Source of the DNA: Bryobacterales bacterium
Lineage (GTDB): Bacteria > Acidobacteriota > Terriglobia > Bryobacterales > Bryobacteraceae
DNA length: 25,641 nucleotides
Reading direction: 5' to 3'
Assembly: GCA_025456495.1 (NCBI GenBank)
Contig: JALOKO010000006.1
Coordinates: 1-25,641 of the forward strand
Shown: piece by piece, positions 14,225-22,764 of the stretch
Position numbering within the stretch: position 1 is the first letter of the stretch
Layout: each line of letters opens with the position of its first letter
Translations under genes and position numbers: made by a program
The notes under the pieces: model-generated
Database searches by the model: none
What the model saw: only the letters and a program-made list of their open reading frames with translations
What the model was told of the DNA's origin: nothing

Positions 14225-14851
14225 ATGCGTATCCTGATTTGCACTTTCGTTCTCGCGATCCTTGCGGCTTCCCTGGGCGCGCAAGAGGTGAAGCAGCTCT
14301 TCGATGGCAAGAGCCTGGATGGCTGGCGCCAGGTGGGCTACGACCAGTTCGTGGTGGAAGACGGCATGCTGAAGACCACCGGCGGCATGGGACTGCTGTT
14401 CTACCAGCGGGAGGCCTTCGGCGATTGCACCGTGAAGGTGGTGTTCAAGACTGCTGGCGGTCGCGCCAATTCCGGCGTCATCATTCGCCTGCCAGAGCAT
14501 CCCACCGATGCCTGGTATGGCGTGCATAATGGCTACGAAGTGCAGATTGACGCAGGTGGCGACGAGTGGCATCGCACCGGCGCCATCTATTCCATCAGCC
14601 GGGCGACGGCTGAAAACCAGAAACCCGCCGGCGAGTGGAACACCATGGAGATCGGCTTGCGCGGCAAGAAGACCACCATCCACCTGAACGGGGTGCTGGT
14701 GAATGAGTACACCGAGGGGCAGGAGGTGCCTCCACGGAAGATCTGGTACGAGCCCGTACGTGGCGCCCGCCCGGACGTGGGCTACATCGGCCTGCAGAAC
14801 CACGACGAGGCGTCCACCGTCTACTTTAAGGAAATCAGCGTTTCCCGGTAG
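14225..14851 (+). CDS. Secreted DUF1080 (3-keto-disaccharide hydrolase) protein
   Basis: 208 residues. The signal peptide is RILICTFVLAILAASLGAQE. The frame is open far upstream across the sulfatase end, but that part is only a shadow; the ATG at 14225 is chosen, with GTG at 14222 possible. The DUF1080 domain is complete: LFDGKSLDGWRQVG, FVVEDGMLKTTGGMG, the F/Y-rich beta sandwich GRANSGVIIRLPEHPT, GYEVQIDAGGDEWHRTGAIY, GEWNTMEIGLRGKKTTIHLNG and the ending VGYIGLQNHDEASTVYFKEI. This concanavalin-like fold is now linked to 3-keto-glycoside cleavage. Its neighbours, an exported Gfo/Idh/MocA oxidoreductase and a sulfatase, fit a route in which a sugar is oxidised at C3 and the glycosidic bond is then cut. 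Its last 17 nt overlap the convergent amidohydrolase gene. Confidence 0.93.
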   Translation: MRILICTFVLAILAASLGAQEVKQLFDGKSLDGWRQVGYDQFVVEDGMLKTTGGMGLLFYQREAFGDCTVKVVFKTAGGRANSGVIIRLPEHPTDAWYGVHNGYEVQIDAGGDEWHRTGAIYSISRATAENQKPAGEWNTMEIGLRGKKTTIHLNGVLVNEYTEGQEVPPRKIWYEPVRGARPDVGYIGLQNHDEASTVYFKEISVSR

Positions 14852-15725
14852 GGGGCTCCGCAGCCGAAATCCCGTAGGCGCGCAGCGCGTTTGCGCCCAG
14901 CAACTTTGCCCGCAGGCCCTGGTCTCGCGGTCCCAGCGCCTGGGTAAACCGGGCCAGGCATTCCTTCCAGGCATGGCTGGGCAGGCAGTATGGCCAACCG
15001 CTGCCGAAGATCAGCCGGTCGGTCCCCAGCGTATCCAGCAGGAACTGGAACAACGCCGTCAACTGCGATACCGGCCACATCCGGGTAGGGGACCGGTAGA
15101 GCCCCCCCAGCTTCACAAACACCTGCGGATAAGGCGCCAGCGCGCGCATTGCCTGCATCCAGGCGCTCAGCGCGTCATTGCCCGTCGGCGCGCCTGCCAG
15201 GTCCGCCAGCACCACCCGCCCCGGGGCGCTCGCCGCCATCGCCGGGAGTGCTTCCCAGGCCAGCTCCGTTCCCATCGGCAGCAGTTCCAACGTCATGTCC
15301 CGCGTGTGCGCCCACTGCTGCGCCTGGCGCCAGCTTGGCTCTGTGTCGTCACCCTTGGCGGGCATCGCCGCCCACACGCCGCACAGCTTGTTGGCCCGCA
15401 GCAGGGAAGCCGTTGCCGCGCGCGCCGGGACTTCCTCGCACCATCCCACGGTCATTCCCAACAGCCAGGGGTTTGCCATGGCCCAGTCCGCCCCTTGCTG
15501 CTGCTCGGCTTCACTCCAGCCAGCGCTCACCAGAACCGCGCCATCAAAGCGGCTCCGGTCCAGGATGGGCTTGAGATGCTCTGGCAAATACGCGCGCTCT
15601 TCCCCCGGAAAGGATGCGTGCTGGCGCGCCCCCGCTGGTGCTTGCCGCCAGAGGCTGACGTGAGCGTCGATGCGTGCATCTTCCGGCAGCCGCTCCGTTG
15701 CCACTTCGGACTCGCTCATCCTCAT
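14835..15725 (-). CDS. Amidohydrolase family 2 homologue with degraded active site
   Basis: 296 residues from the ATG at 15723-15725, which shares one base with the stop of threonine synthase (TGATG). The fold is that of the COG3618 lactonase/amidohydrolase group: IDAHVSLWRQ at the start, VKLGGLYRSPT, LFQFLLDTLGTDRLIFGSGWPY near the end, and the terminal LLGANALRAYGI. In active relatives the start reads DxHxHxW, an internal site DHLGKP, and the late site GSDWP. Here these are DAHVSLW (second His is Ser24), ADLAGAP (His to Asp175) and GSGWP (Asp to Gly243). Only the first His (H22) is kept. The gene is otherwise intact, so it is more likely a pseudoenzyme or an enzyme with a new chemistry than a decaying gene. 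Role unknown. Confidence 0.85.
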   Translation of the reverse strand: MRMSESEVATERLPEDARIDAHVSLWRQAPAGARQHASFPGEERAYLPEHLKPILDRSRFDGAVLVSAGWSEAEQQQGADWAMANPWLLGMTVGWCEEVPARAATASLLRANKLCGVWAAMPAKGDDTEPSWRQAQQWAHTRDMTLELLPMGTELAWEALPAMAASAPGRVVLADLAGAPTGNDALSAWMQAMRALAPYPQVFVKLGGLYRSPTRMWPVSQLTALFQFLLDTLGTDRLIFGSGWPYCLPSHAWKECLARFTQALGPRDQGLRAKLLGANALRAYGISAAEPPTGKR

Positions 15726-15727
15726 CA
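15723..15727 (-). promoter_or_regulatory. TGATG stop-start overlap between thrC and the amidohydrolase-like gene
   Basis: The thrC TGA occupies 15727-15725 and an ATG occupies 15725-15723 on the minus strand. The single shared base suggests translational coupling. A second in-frame ATG lies at 15719 and a TTG at 15728. Confidence 0.6.
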
Positions 15728-17026
15728 ACCCAACAGCGCGGCGATGGCGTCGGCATCGTGCGGAACTACCGTCGGGCGGTTGCCGAAGGTGCTGGCCAAT
15801 CGCTGCCCGTGCGGATCATCCAGTGCGCCGGTGTGATAGCGGTAGACGTAGTCAGGGTCCTTCAGCACGTGGCCAGTCAGGATTCCCACCACCTGCTCCT
15901 GCGGCTGAATTACTCCTGCCGCCACCAGCTTTCTGATGCCCGCCAGTGAGGCCGCCGACGCAGGTTCGCATCCAATGCCACAGCGTCCAATCACCGCCTT
16001 GGCATCCGCGATTTCCTGCTCCGTCACACGCTCCACCACTCCGTGTGTGCCGTACACCTCGTGTAGCGCCTTCGGCCACGACACCGGGTCGCCAATCTTG
16101 ATGGCGGTGGCCAGCGTTTCCGGTTTTGTGTTCGGCGTGAATTCGCAGCCCCCTGATTGGAACAGATCCACGAACGGCGAGGAGCCCTCAGCCTGAATCA
16201 CCGCCAGCCGCGGAGCCCGGTCAATCAGGCCCCACTGCAACATCTCGCGTAGCCCTTTCCCGAAAGCCGCCGTATTGCCCAGATTGCCTCCAGGCAGCAC
16301 CACCCAATCCGGCGCCTGCCAATCCATCTGGTCCATCATCTCCACCATGATGGTCTTCTGCCCCTCAATGCGGAATGGGTTGATGGAGTTCAGCAGATAG
16401 ATGCCCAGCCGTTCGGCCAGCTCACGCACCAACGCCAGTATCTGGTCGAAGTTGGCCTCCACCTGTAGCGTGCGTGCCCCGTATTCCAGCGCTTGCGCCA
16501 GTTTGCCGTAAGCGATATTGCCGTTTGGGATGAAGATGATAGGCTGCAGTCCGCCAGCGCTGGCATAGGCCGCCATCGACGCCGACGTGTTCCCCGTCGA
16601 TACGCAGGCCACCCGCGTCATGCCCAGCGCCCGCGCCTGCGCCACGCCGCAGGTCATTCCGTTGTCCTTGAAGCTCCCCGTGGGGTTGTAGCCCTGATGC
16701 TTAAACCGCAGCGTGTCCAATCCAGCGAACGCCGCCGCGTGGGGCGCCTCCAGCACCGGAGTATTGCCTTCGCTTAGCGTCACCACGTGGCCGAAGTCCG
16801 GCCAGAACGGCAGCAGTTCCCGATAGCGCCAGACACCGCTTCGGTCCAGCGGATCATTCGACATCCGTCGTTCCCGCCACAGCCGTTTCAGCGCCTCCGC
16901 GCCGGGGCGTTCCCCTGTAAGTTGGATCTCCAACAGCGATCCCGAGACCGGACTCGTGTAGATCACTTCGTCCAGGGGAAAACGTTCCGTCTCCGGGTGA
17001 GCAATAGCAACCAGTTCAGCGGGCAT
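15725..17026 (-). CDS. thrC: Threonine synthase
   Basis: 433 residues from the ATG at 17024-17026; the frame is open 102 nt further up, but that part (RRSQRGGVGDTSPRTKRG) does not fit the family. The enzyme converts O-phospho-homoserine to threonine with PLP. The PLP lysine is K120 in NPTGSFKDNGMTCG, followed by VSTGNTSASMAAYASAGG (phosphate-binding region), LNSINPFRIEGQKT, the glycine-rich VVLPGGNLGNTAAFGKG and VVGILTGHVLKDPD. The N-terminal zinc-knuckle-like segment seen in many long threonine synthases (YxCPxCGGLLE) reads YTSPVSGSLLE here, so both cysteines are serines (25 and 28). It is translated in line with the amidohydrolase gene, the stop and the next start overlapping. Confidence 0.93.
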   Translation of the reverse strand: MPAELVAIAHPETERFPLDEVIYTSPVSGSLLEIQLTGERPGAEALKRLWRERRMSNDPLDRSGVWRYRELLPFWPDFGHVVTLSEGNTPVLEAPHAAAFAGLDTLRFKHQGYNPTGSFKDNGMTCGVAQARALGMTRVACVSTGNTSASMAAYASAGGLQPIIFIPNGNIAYGKLAQALEYGARTLQVEANFDQILALVRELAERLGIYLLNSINPFRIEGQKTIMVEMMDQMDWQAPDWVVLPGGNLGNTAAFGKGLREMLQWGLIDRAPRLAVIQAEGSSPFVDLFQSGGCEFTPNTKPETLATAIKIGDPVSWPKALHEVYGTHGVVERVTEQEIADAKAVIGRCGIGCEPASAASLAGIRKLVAAGVIQPQEQVVGILTGHVLKDPDYVYRYHTGALDDPHGQRLASTFGNRPTVVPHDADAIAALLG

Positions 17027-17227
17027 CAGCTTCCAGTATACGGGCCTGCCTTCAACCGCGGCACGCGCGCCGCGCTTTGTACGGGGCGACGTATCGCCAA
17101 CCCCTCCCCGCTGGCTCCGCCGCCCCACGGAAACCCCAGCCCACTCACCCTGTCACGGAAATGTCATCCTCGTGGAATTCACTTGCATCACCGCGCAATC
17201 ACCTGCAAACTAGGGATACCGATAGAT

Positions 17228-17234
17228 AAGGAGG
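17228..17234 (+). promoter_or_regulatory. Strong ribosome binding site of the secreted peptidase gene
   Basis: AAGGAGG, the consensus Shine-Dalgarno, lies 3 nt before the ATG at 17238 and fixes that start, which leaves a full signal peptide. It is the best-matching site in the window, hinting at high expression. The remaining 211 bp between this gene and thrC contain no repeat or hairpin I can support. Confidence 0.75.
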
Positions 17235-17237
17235 CGT

Positions 17238-19127
17238 ATGGCGCCACCCAAGGGTTTGTATGTAGCAGCGTTAGTGCTCATCATTGGACTGTTCACCGCA
17301 TCAGCCCACGCCGCCGATTGGATCAAGCTTCAGTCGCCGCACTTTGAGTTATTCACTTCACAATCCGAGGACGCCGGTCGCCAGGCGCTCGCGCATCTTG
17401 AGCGCTTGCATGCGGCTTTCCGTCAGCCTGCCGCCTCCCCTGGCGAGGCCTTCCCTCCCGTCCGCGTCATCCTCTTCAGCGGCTTCAATGAATTCGGCTT
17501 TTATAGCCCCGGAGGTCTGGCTAAGGCCTATTACGCCAAGCCACGAATGGGAGATCCCAATCGGAATTTCATTGTAATTAGCGGTTTCGATCCGGAATCC
17601 ATCAGCATCCTCAATCATGAATTCAGCCACCTGGTTTCCTTCGAGAATCAGTGTCGCTTCCCCATCTGGTTTGAGGAAGGTCTGGCCTCGTTCTATGAAA
17701 CCCTTGAGTTTCGCGATGGCCAGATGTTTGTGGGCGCTCCTCACGAGAAGCACCTAAAACTGCTGCGCAACAAGAACTTCCCGCTCATCGGCCTGGGCCA
17801 GTTGTTTCAGTTGACCTACCAGGGTCGCCGACGCTTTGCCGACGATCACATGAATGCCCTCTACGTGCAGGGTTGGGCCATCGTACATCTGCTCTCCACC
17901 AATCCGAAGTTCGCAGGCAGGTTCCCGGAGTTTCAGCGGGCGCTGGCTGCGGGCGAGCCCACCCATGAAGCGCTGGGACGTATCTACGACACCACAGCGG
18001 CGCAACTCCGGGAGGATTTTCTGCTCCACATCAAGCAGCCCGGCGCCACCGCCAAAGCCCAACCGCTCCCCTCCACGGTGGACCCCTCCACCTTCCAGCG
18101 CCTTCCCATGCAGCCTTGGGAGAGTCGTCTGGCCACCACCGAACTGCTGGTGACGCTGCGCAAAGACGTCGAGGCAGAGAAGGACTACACCGACCTGCAG
18201 CGCGAGTTTCCGCAGGTCCCGGAGATCGACGAAGCCTTCGGCGCCTTCAAGGAAGAGTGCGGCCACAAGGCAATGGCCGTCCGCCATTACCGCTCCGCCA
18301 TTGGCAAGGGAAGCCGGAACCCGGAAACCTATCTCCGCCTGGTCACGCTGCAGGGTACGGGCGACCTCAACCAGGCCTTCTCGCTCCTGGACGAAACGGT
18401 GCGCCAGCAGCCGGAGAACTGGAACATGCGCTCCTCCGCCCTCCACTGGGCGCTTCGCCACCGCCGCTACGATCAGGGCGCCTCTTATGCGGGCAGTTTC
18501 GATACCGCCCCGCGGCAGGCTCCTTTTGAATTCCATCTCGCCGCGGGCACGGCGCACTTGCGAGCCAGGAATCCAGAGGAGGCCAAGCGCTTCGCTGCAC
18601 GCGCCAAGCAGCTTGCTGCTGACCTCGCCGACAACGGGCAGGCGGACGCGCTGCTGGCCAATGTGGAAACGGCCCTCACTCGTCTGCACGCTGCTGACCG
18701 CGTGGCTGCCAGCGTTGGCCTCCCCGCCCACCAACCCGGCAACGCGGACAGCCCCGCCGCGTCCGCGCCTGAGGATCCCGCCCTGAACGTTGACCGTTCT
18801 CAAGACCTTGCCATCGATGATCAGCGCATCAACCAGACCATGGAGGTCTTCGTCCGTAACCGTGGAGGCAAGGTGGTGGAAGGCACCCTCAAGGAACTCC
18901 GCTGCGCCGCAACGGAAGCCCTGCTGATTGTCGCCGCCGCGGAAGGACCCATCGCGGTGGCCATTGACGATCCCTCCAACATCCTCATCACCCGACGCCA
19001 CCAACACCAGCCAAACCACGACTTCCGTTGTGGCCCCCAGAAGGCTGAGCGGGTGAAAGTAGGCTATCAGCCATCCGTGAAAGGCGCCCGCGTCGGCTTT
19101 CTGCGCATCCTTGAATTTGAGCCCTAG
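17238..19127 (+). CDS. Secreted HExxH metallopeptidase (peptidase MA-like, DUF1570) with TPR-like C-terminus
   Basis: 629 residues. Signal peptide: VAALVLIIGLFTASAHA. The mature protein starts ADWIKLQSPHFELFTSQ, the usual opening of the peptidase-MA/DUF1570 group in Acidobacteriota. The zinc site is intact: LNHEFSHLVSF has H127-E128-x-x-H131, and FPIWFEEGLASFYE supplies the third ligand, probably E147. A conserved YVQGWAIVHLL follows. From about residue 300 the sequence turns helical with repeat-like segments (TELLVTLRKDVEAEKDYTDL, NPETYLRLVTLQGTGDLNQA, PENWNMRSSALHWALRHRRY), consistent with TPR-type solenoid. The end from about 530 is beta-rich (VVEGTLKELRCAATEALLIV). Substrate is not known; a role in the cell envelope is a guess from export and architecture. 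The gene is divergent from thrC. Confidence 0.88.
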   Translation: MAPPKGLYVAALVLIIGLFTASAHAADWIKLQSPHFELFTSQSEDAGRQALAHLERLHAAFRQPAASPGEAFPPVRVILFSGFNEFGFYSPGGLAKAYYAKPRMGDPNRNFIVISGFDPESISILNHEFSHLVSFENQCRFPIWFEEGLASFYETLEFRDGQMFVGAPHEKHLKLLRNKNFPLIGLGQLFQLTYQGRRRFADDHMNALYVQGWAIVHLLSTNPKFAGRFPEFQRALAAGEPTHEALGRIYDTTAAQLREDFLLHIKQPGATAKAQPLPSTVDPSTFQRLPMQPWESRLATTELLVTLRKDVEAEKDYTDLQREFPQVPEIDEAFGAFKEECGHKAMAVRHYRSAIGKGSRNPETYLRLVTLQGTGDLNQAFSLLDETVRQQPENWNMRSSALHWALRHRRYDQGASYAGSFDTAPRQAPFEFHLAAGTAHLRARNPEEAKRFAARAKQLAADLADNGQADALLANVETALTRLHAADRVAASVGLPAHQPGNADSPAASAPEDPALNVDRSQDLAIDDQRINQTMEVFVRNRGGKVVEGTLKELRCAATEALLIVAAAEGPIAVAIDDPSNILITRRHQHQPNHDFRCGPQKAERVKVGYQPSVKGARVGFLRILEFEP

Positions 19128-19199
19128 CCGCGTACTCAAATACCCTGGACGGTTTCGCTCATGCCTACGCCAGCCGCTGCTTCCCGTGGGCGTAGTACG

Positions 19200-19772
19200 A
19201 TGACGCAAGCAACTGTCTTCAGTGGATTCAGTGCGGATAGGAGTTGTCGGTTGCAAGGTACGGTAGTTCAGGTCAGCACGTCGCCCGGCGGCATGCCCAA
19301 TCTTCCGGTGTTGGAGGGCATCCTTGGGGTGGAGGGTTTTGCCGGTGACGGCTGGAACAATCGAAAACTGCATGGCGGTCCACTGCAGGCGGTCCTGCTG
19401 GTGGCCATGGAAACGCTGGACCACTTGCGCGCGGAGGGCTTCCCCGTGTTCCCCGGCGCCATCGGCGAGAACATCACCACGCAGGGGATTCCCTTTGCCG
19501 CGCTCCGTCCGGGCATGCGCTTCCAGGTGGGTGAGGCCGTCATTGAACTCACCAAGATCCGCACGCCCTGCGCTAAACTCGACGTATTCGGCCCCGGCAT
19601 CCAGCAGCAGGTTCATGATGCGCAAGTGAAGCGTGGCGACACCAGTTCCCCTTGCTGGGGCCGGAGTGGCTTTTATGCCAAAGTGCTGCACCCGGGCGTT
19701 GTTCGCGCTCTTGACCCCATCACGCTACTGTCCGCTTCGCCGGACCTTGAGGTTGGCGCGAGCACCGCTTGA
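19200..19772 (+). CDS. MOSC domain protein
   Basis: 190 residues from the ATG at 19200; an upstream ATG at 19161 would add 13 residues that fit the family poorly, and neither has a good ribosome binding site. The MOSC domain (Mo-cofactor sulfurase C-terminal) is clear: GTVVQVSTSPGGMPNLPV, VEGFAGDGWNNRKLHGGPLQ, EGFPVFPGAIGENITTQG, VIELTKIRTPCAKLDVFG and the ending GFYAKVLHPGVVRALDPI. Cys in TPCAK is the conserved candidate sulfur-carrying residue. Stand-alone MOSC proteins such as YiiM act as molybdoenzymes that reduce N-hydroxylated compounds or handle the cofactor. It ends 23 nt before the glnE start at 19796. No link to the nitrate reductase cluster is proven, although both involve molybdenum. 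Confidence 0.9.
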   Translation: MTQATVFSGFSADRSCRLQGTVVQVSTSPGGMPNLPVLEGILGVEGFAGDGWNNRKLHGGPLQAVLLVAMETLDHLRAEGFPVFPGAIGENITTQGIPFAALRPGMRFQVGEAVIELTKIRTPCAKLDVFGPGIQQQVHDAQVKRGDTSSPCWGRSGFYAKVLHPGVVRALDPITLLSASPDLEVGASTA

Positions 19773-19795
19773 ACCCACGCCCGCATTGGAATTCC

Positions 19796-22759
19796 ATGGA
19801 CACCCTGCTCCACTCGCAACGCTTCCAGGAGCCAGACAAGGCTGCATCCACGATGCAGGCCTTCAGCGAGTTCTTCAGCCCGGAAATCGTGCGAAAGTTG
19901 CACGTTCTGCTGGCCACGTCCCCGCAGCCTGACCAGGTGCTGCACTATCTTGACCGCATGCTCCATGAACGCCGACAGGTGCTCTTGCGCCTGGGCGCTT
20001 CCCCCAGCGGACTTCAGGCGATGATCGCCGTCTTTGGCCATAGCCGCTTCCTCAGTGACGCCGTCCTTCGCACCCCGGAGTGGCTGGAAGAATTGCTGAA
20101 TACGCAGTCCCTGGATACGGCCCTCACCGCTGACCAGTTTGAGTGGCGCCTTGAGAACGCCATCAATGCGGAAACCTCCGGCCCGCCCTCCCCGGAAATG
20201 CTGGCTCGCTTTCGACGCAAACAGCTGCTGCGCATTGTGCTGCGGGATGTCTATGAGGTAGCCAGCGTCGCCGAAGTCGCCGAAGAGCTCTCCAACCTTG
20301 CCGACGCCATCCTGCGCGTGACCTGCCAGCGCATCTACGACGATCTGGTGCGGCGCTTCGGACAGCCGTTCGCCAGCACCGTCAGTGCCCCCCAAGGTGA
20401 CACCGGCGACCAGGCGCCCGCCCCCATCCCCTGCTACCCCTGCATCCTGGCCCTGGGTAAGCTGGGCGGCCGTGAGCTCAACTACTCCTCTGACATTGAC
20501 CTGATGTTCTTCTACACGGCCAACGGCGAGACCGATGGCCCCCGTTCCATCAGCAATAAGGAGTTCTTTCAGAAGCTCTCCCACCTGCTCTGCGACACCC
20601 TTTCCACCTACACCCCGGAGGGCATGTGTTACCGCGTGGACATGCGCCTGCGCCCGGAAGGCAGCCTGGGTGAGATTTGCATTTCGCTCGACGCCGCCAA
20701 GGCCTACTACAAGAACCGCGCCCGGGATTGGGAATTGCAGATGCTGCTGAAGGCGCGCGCCGCTGCCGGTAGCCCGGACCTTGGCGCGGAGTTCTTCCTC
20801 TTCGTGGAACCGCTTATCTACTCCACCACCCTGGACTTCAAGAAAGTGGAGGCCGTCAGCGAAACTCGCCTCCGCATTCAGGAAAAGGCCAGCCTGCAGC
20901 GCCGTTCCGCCGCTCATCTGGATGTCAAGCTCCAGCCCGGCGGCATCCGCGACATCGAGTTTCTCGTGCAATGCCTCCAGCGCCTGCATGGGGGACGGGA
21001 TCGCTTCATCCGTCACGGCGGCACACTCATGGCGCTCTTCCGCCTCCACAGCAAGGGATATCTTTCCGATGCCGAATACGCTGTGCTCGCCTCGGCCTAT
21101 CAGTTCCTGCGCAACGCGGAGCACCGCTTGCAGTTTGACCATGACCGCCAGGTCCACGTGCTGCCAGAGGATCCCGCGCAGTTGCAGGCCCTTGCCCGCA
21201 AGATGCCCCATGGCGAGTTGGGCTTGGCGCCCACGGCTGAGGATTTTCTGTCCGTCCTGCGCCGCCATCTCGCGGCGGTGCTCTCGATCCACGCCCGCGT
21301 GATCCATTCCCAGCAGTCTGCCTACTTCACGGAAGAAGGACCCCGCGATCTGTCGCCGCTTCCTGTCGCGGCAGCCGTGGCGCCGGACGGCCGCCCAGCC
21401 GCCGTCATGACCACCAATGCCCTCCGCTTCCTTGACCAGAAGGCCCCCCAAGTGGCGCAGCAGCTTCGTCGCCGCGCATTGCGCCGTGGCCATCATTACC
21501 TGGAGGCCTTCGCCGAAACCATCGTCGATCACGCTGAGTGGCTCGCTCTCCTCGATGGCGAACCCGCCTCGGTTGCTGACCTGCTTTTGATCTTCGAACT
21601 CAGCCCCTTCTTCAGTGAGCAGATCCTGCGTCGCATTGACTTCGTTTCGCAATTCCTGGCCATGCGCAACCCCTTGGGGTCTCACATCCCCTACGCGCAT
21701 CTCACCACCGTGTTCGAGGAGCCCGGTGAGTTGCGGGGCTTCTATCATCGGGAACTCTTCCGCATTCTTGCCGAAAGCATCTGTCTCTCACGCCCCATCT
21801 TCGAGACTCTGGCTCGTTGTTCGGAACTCGCCGATGCGGCCATTGAGACCGCCTATCGCATCGCGCTCGCCCAGACCCTGGAGAAGCAGAAACCCTCCAA
21901 CCCCGCTTATCAGCCCCATGACCAGATGATGGTAATCGCCATGGGACGGCTTGGCATGCTGGAGTTTGACCTTGCCAGTGACGCTGACCTCTTGTTCGTC
22001 CTCCCACCCAAGGACGCCAACGAAATCCCCTTCTGGCGCAGCGTTGCCCAACGCATCATCAGTCTGCTGTCCTCTTACACAGCCGAGGGCCTCGTCTTCG
22101 CCGTGGATACCCGCCTACGCCCCGACGGTCGTTCTGGCTCCCTGGTGCAGACCGTGGACAATTACCGGGCTTACTTCGAGTCCCGCGCCGAAGCCTGGGA
22201 GGGCCTGGCCTTCATGAAGAGCCGCCCGGTAGCGGGTGACAGCAAGCGTTGTGAGGCGTTCCTTGCCGAACTGCAGCAGGTTGACTGGCGCCGCTGGGGA
22301 CAAAGCGGTCGCTCCCGCTTGGAACTTGCCCGGATGCGCGCGCGTCTGGAACAGGAGCAGGGCAGCGATAACCCGCTCAAGAGCGGCCGTGGCGGCTTCT
22401 ATGACATTGACTTCGCGCTGCTGTACCTTCGCCTTCGTGGAGCCGGCATCTACTTCCCGGTGCTGAACACGTTGCAGCGCATTGACGTTGTGGAGAAGAT
22501 GGGACATCTGGAACGCAGCGATGCTGAATTCCTACGCGATGCCGCCACCTTCTATCGGGCGCTGGACCACGGCATGCGGATTTCCACCGGCAAGTCCGGC
22601 GGCAAGATCCCCACAACCGGCCCTGCATCGGATATCCTTGTGGAGTTGCTGCAGAAATGGGTGCCAGACCATTTGCAGGATCAACCGCTGTCTCTGGAAC
22701 TGGCCCAGATTCAAGACCGCACCAGTGCGTACTTCCAGCAACTGTTTCGCATCGAATAA
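19796..22759 (+). CDS. glnE: Glutamine synthetase adenylyltransferase/deadenylase
   Basis: 987 residues from the ATG at 19796; a TTG at 19769 is in frame but overlaps the MOSC gene. The protein adenylylates and deadenylylates glutamine synthetase in response to PII. It has the two nucleotidyltransferase domains of GlnE. The first has GKLGGRELNYSSDIDLMFFY at about residue 221; the second, at about residue 716, has GRLGMLEFDLASDADLLFVL. Both keep the GxxG...SDxDL signature. Each is followed by an RLRPEG/RLRPDGRSG motif and a helical domain, VKLQPGGIRDIEFLVQ in the first and SGRGGFYDIDFALLYLRLRG in the second. Length is close to E. coli GlnE (946). The gene ends 5 nt before the next start, so the next gene is probably in the same transcript. 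Confidence 0.95.
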   Translation: MDTLLHSQRFQEPDKAASTMQAFSEFFSPEIVRKLHVLLATSPQPDQVLHYLDRMLHERRQVLLRLGASPSGLQAMIAVFGHSRFLSDAVLRTPEWLEELLNTQSLDTALTADQFEWRLENAINAETSGPPSPEMLARFRRKQLLRIVLRDVYEVASVAEVAEELSNLADAILRVTCQRIYDDLVRRFGQPFASTVSAPQGDTGDQAPAPIPCYPCILALGKLGGRELNYSSDIDLMFFYTANGETDGPRSISNKEFFQKLSHLLCDTLSTYTPEGMCYRVDMRLRPEGSLGEICISLDAAKAYYKNRARDWELQMLLKARAAAGSPDLGAEFFLFVEPLIYSTTLDFKKVEAVSETRLRIQEKASLQRRSAAHLDVKLQPGGIRDIEFLVQCLQRLHGGRDRFIRHGGTLMALFRLHSKGYLSDAEYAVLASAYQFLRNAEHRLQFDHDRQVHVLPEDPAQLQALARKMPHGELGLAPTAEDFLSVLRRHLAAVLSIHARVIHSQQSAYFTEEGPRDLSPLPVAAAVAPDGRPAAVMTTNALRFLDQKAPQVAQQLRRRALRRGHHYLEAFAETIVDHAEWLALLDGEPASVADLLLIFELSPFFSEQILRRIDFVSQFLAMRNPLGSHIPYAHLTTVFEEPGELRGFYHRELFRILAESICLSRPIFETLARCSELADAAIETAYRIALAQTLEKQKPSNPAYQPHDQMMVIAMGRLGMLEFDLASDADLLFVLPPKDANEIPFWRSVAQRIISLLSSYTAEGLVFAVDTRLRPDGRSGSLVQTVDNYRAYFESRAEAWEGLAFMKSRPVAGDSKRCEAFLAELQQVDWRRWGQSGRSRLELARMRARLEQEQGSDNPLKSGRGGFYDIDFALLYLRLRGAGIYFPVLNTLQRIDVVEKMGHLERSDAEFLRDAATFYRALDHGMRISTGKSGGKIPTTGPASDILVELLQKWVPDHLQDQPLSLELAQIQDRTSAYFQQLFRIE

Positions 22760-22764
22760 GTGTC

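Noticed and set aside
17129..17227. Sigma70-like promoter in the thrC/peptidase intergenic region (TTGCAT near 17190)
   Set aside because: No convincing -10 element at proper spacing; sigma consensus for this phylum is not secure enough.
17754..21748. Two very long minus-strand open frames (645 and 691 codons) opposite the peptidase, MOSC and glnE genes
   Set aside because: They run antisense to clear, well-matched genes, their translations show no domain or signal, and long antisense frames are common in GC-rich coding DNA.
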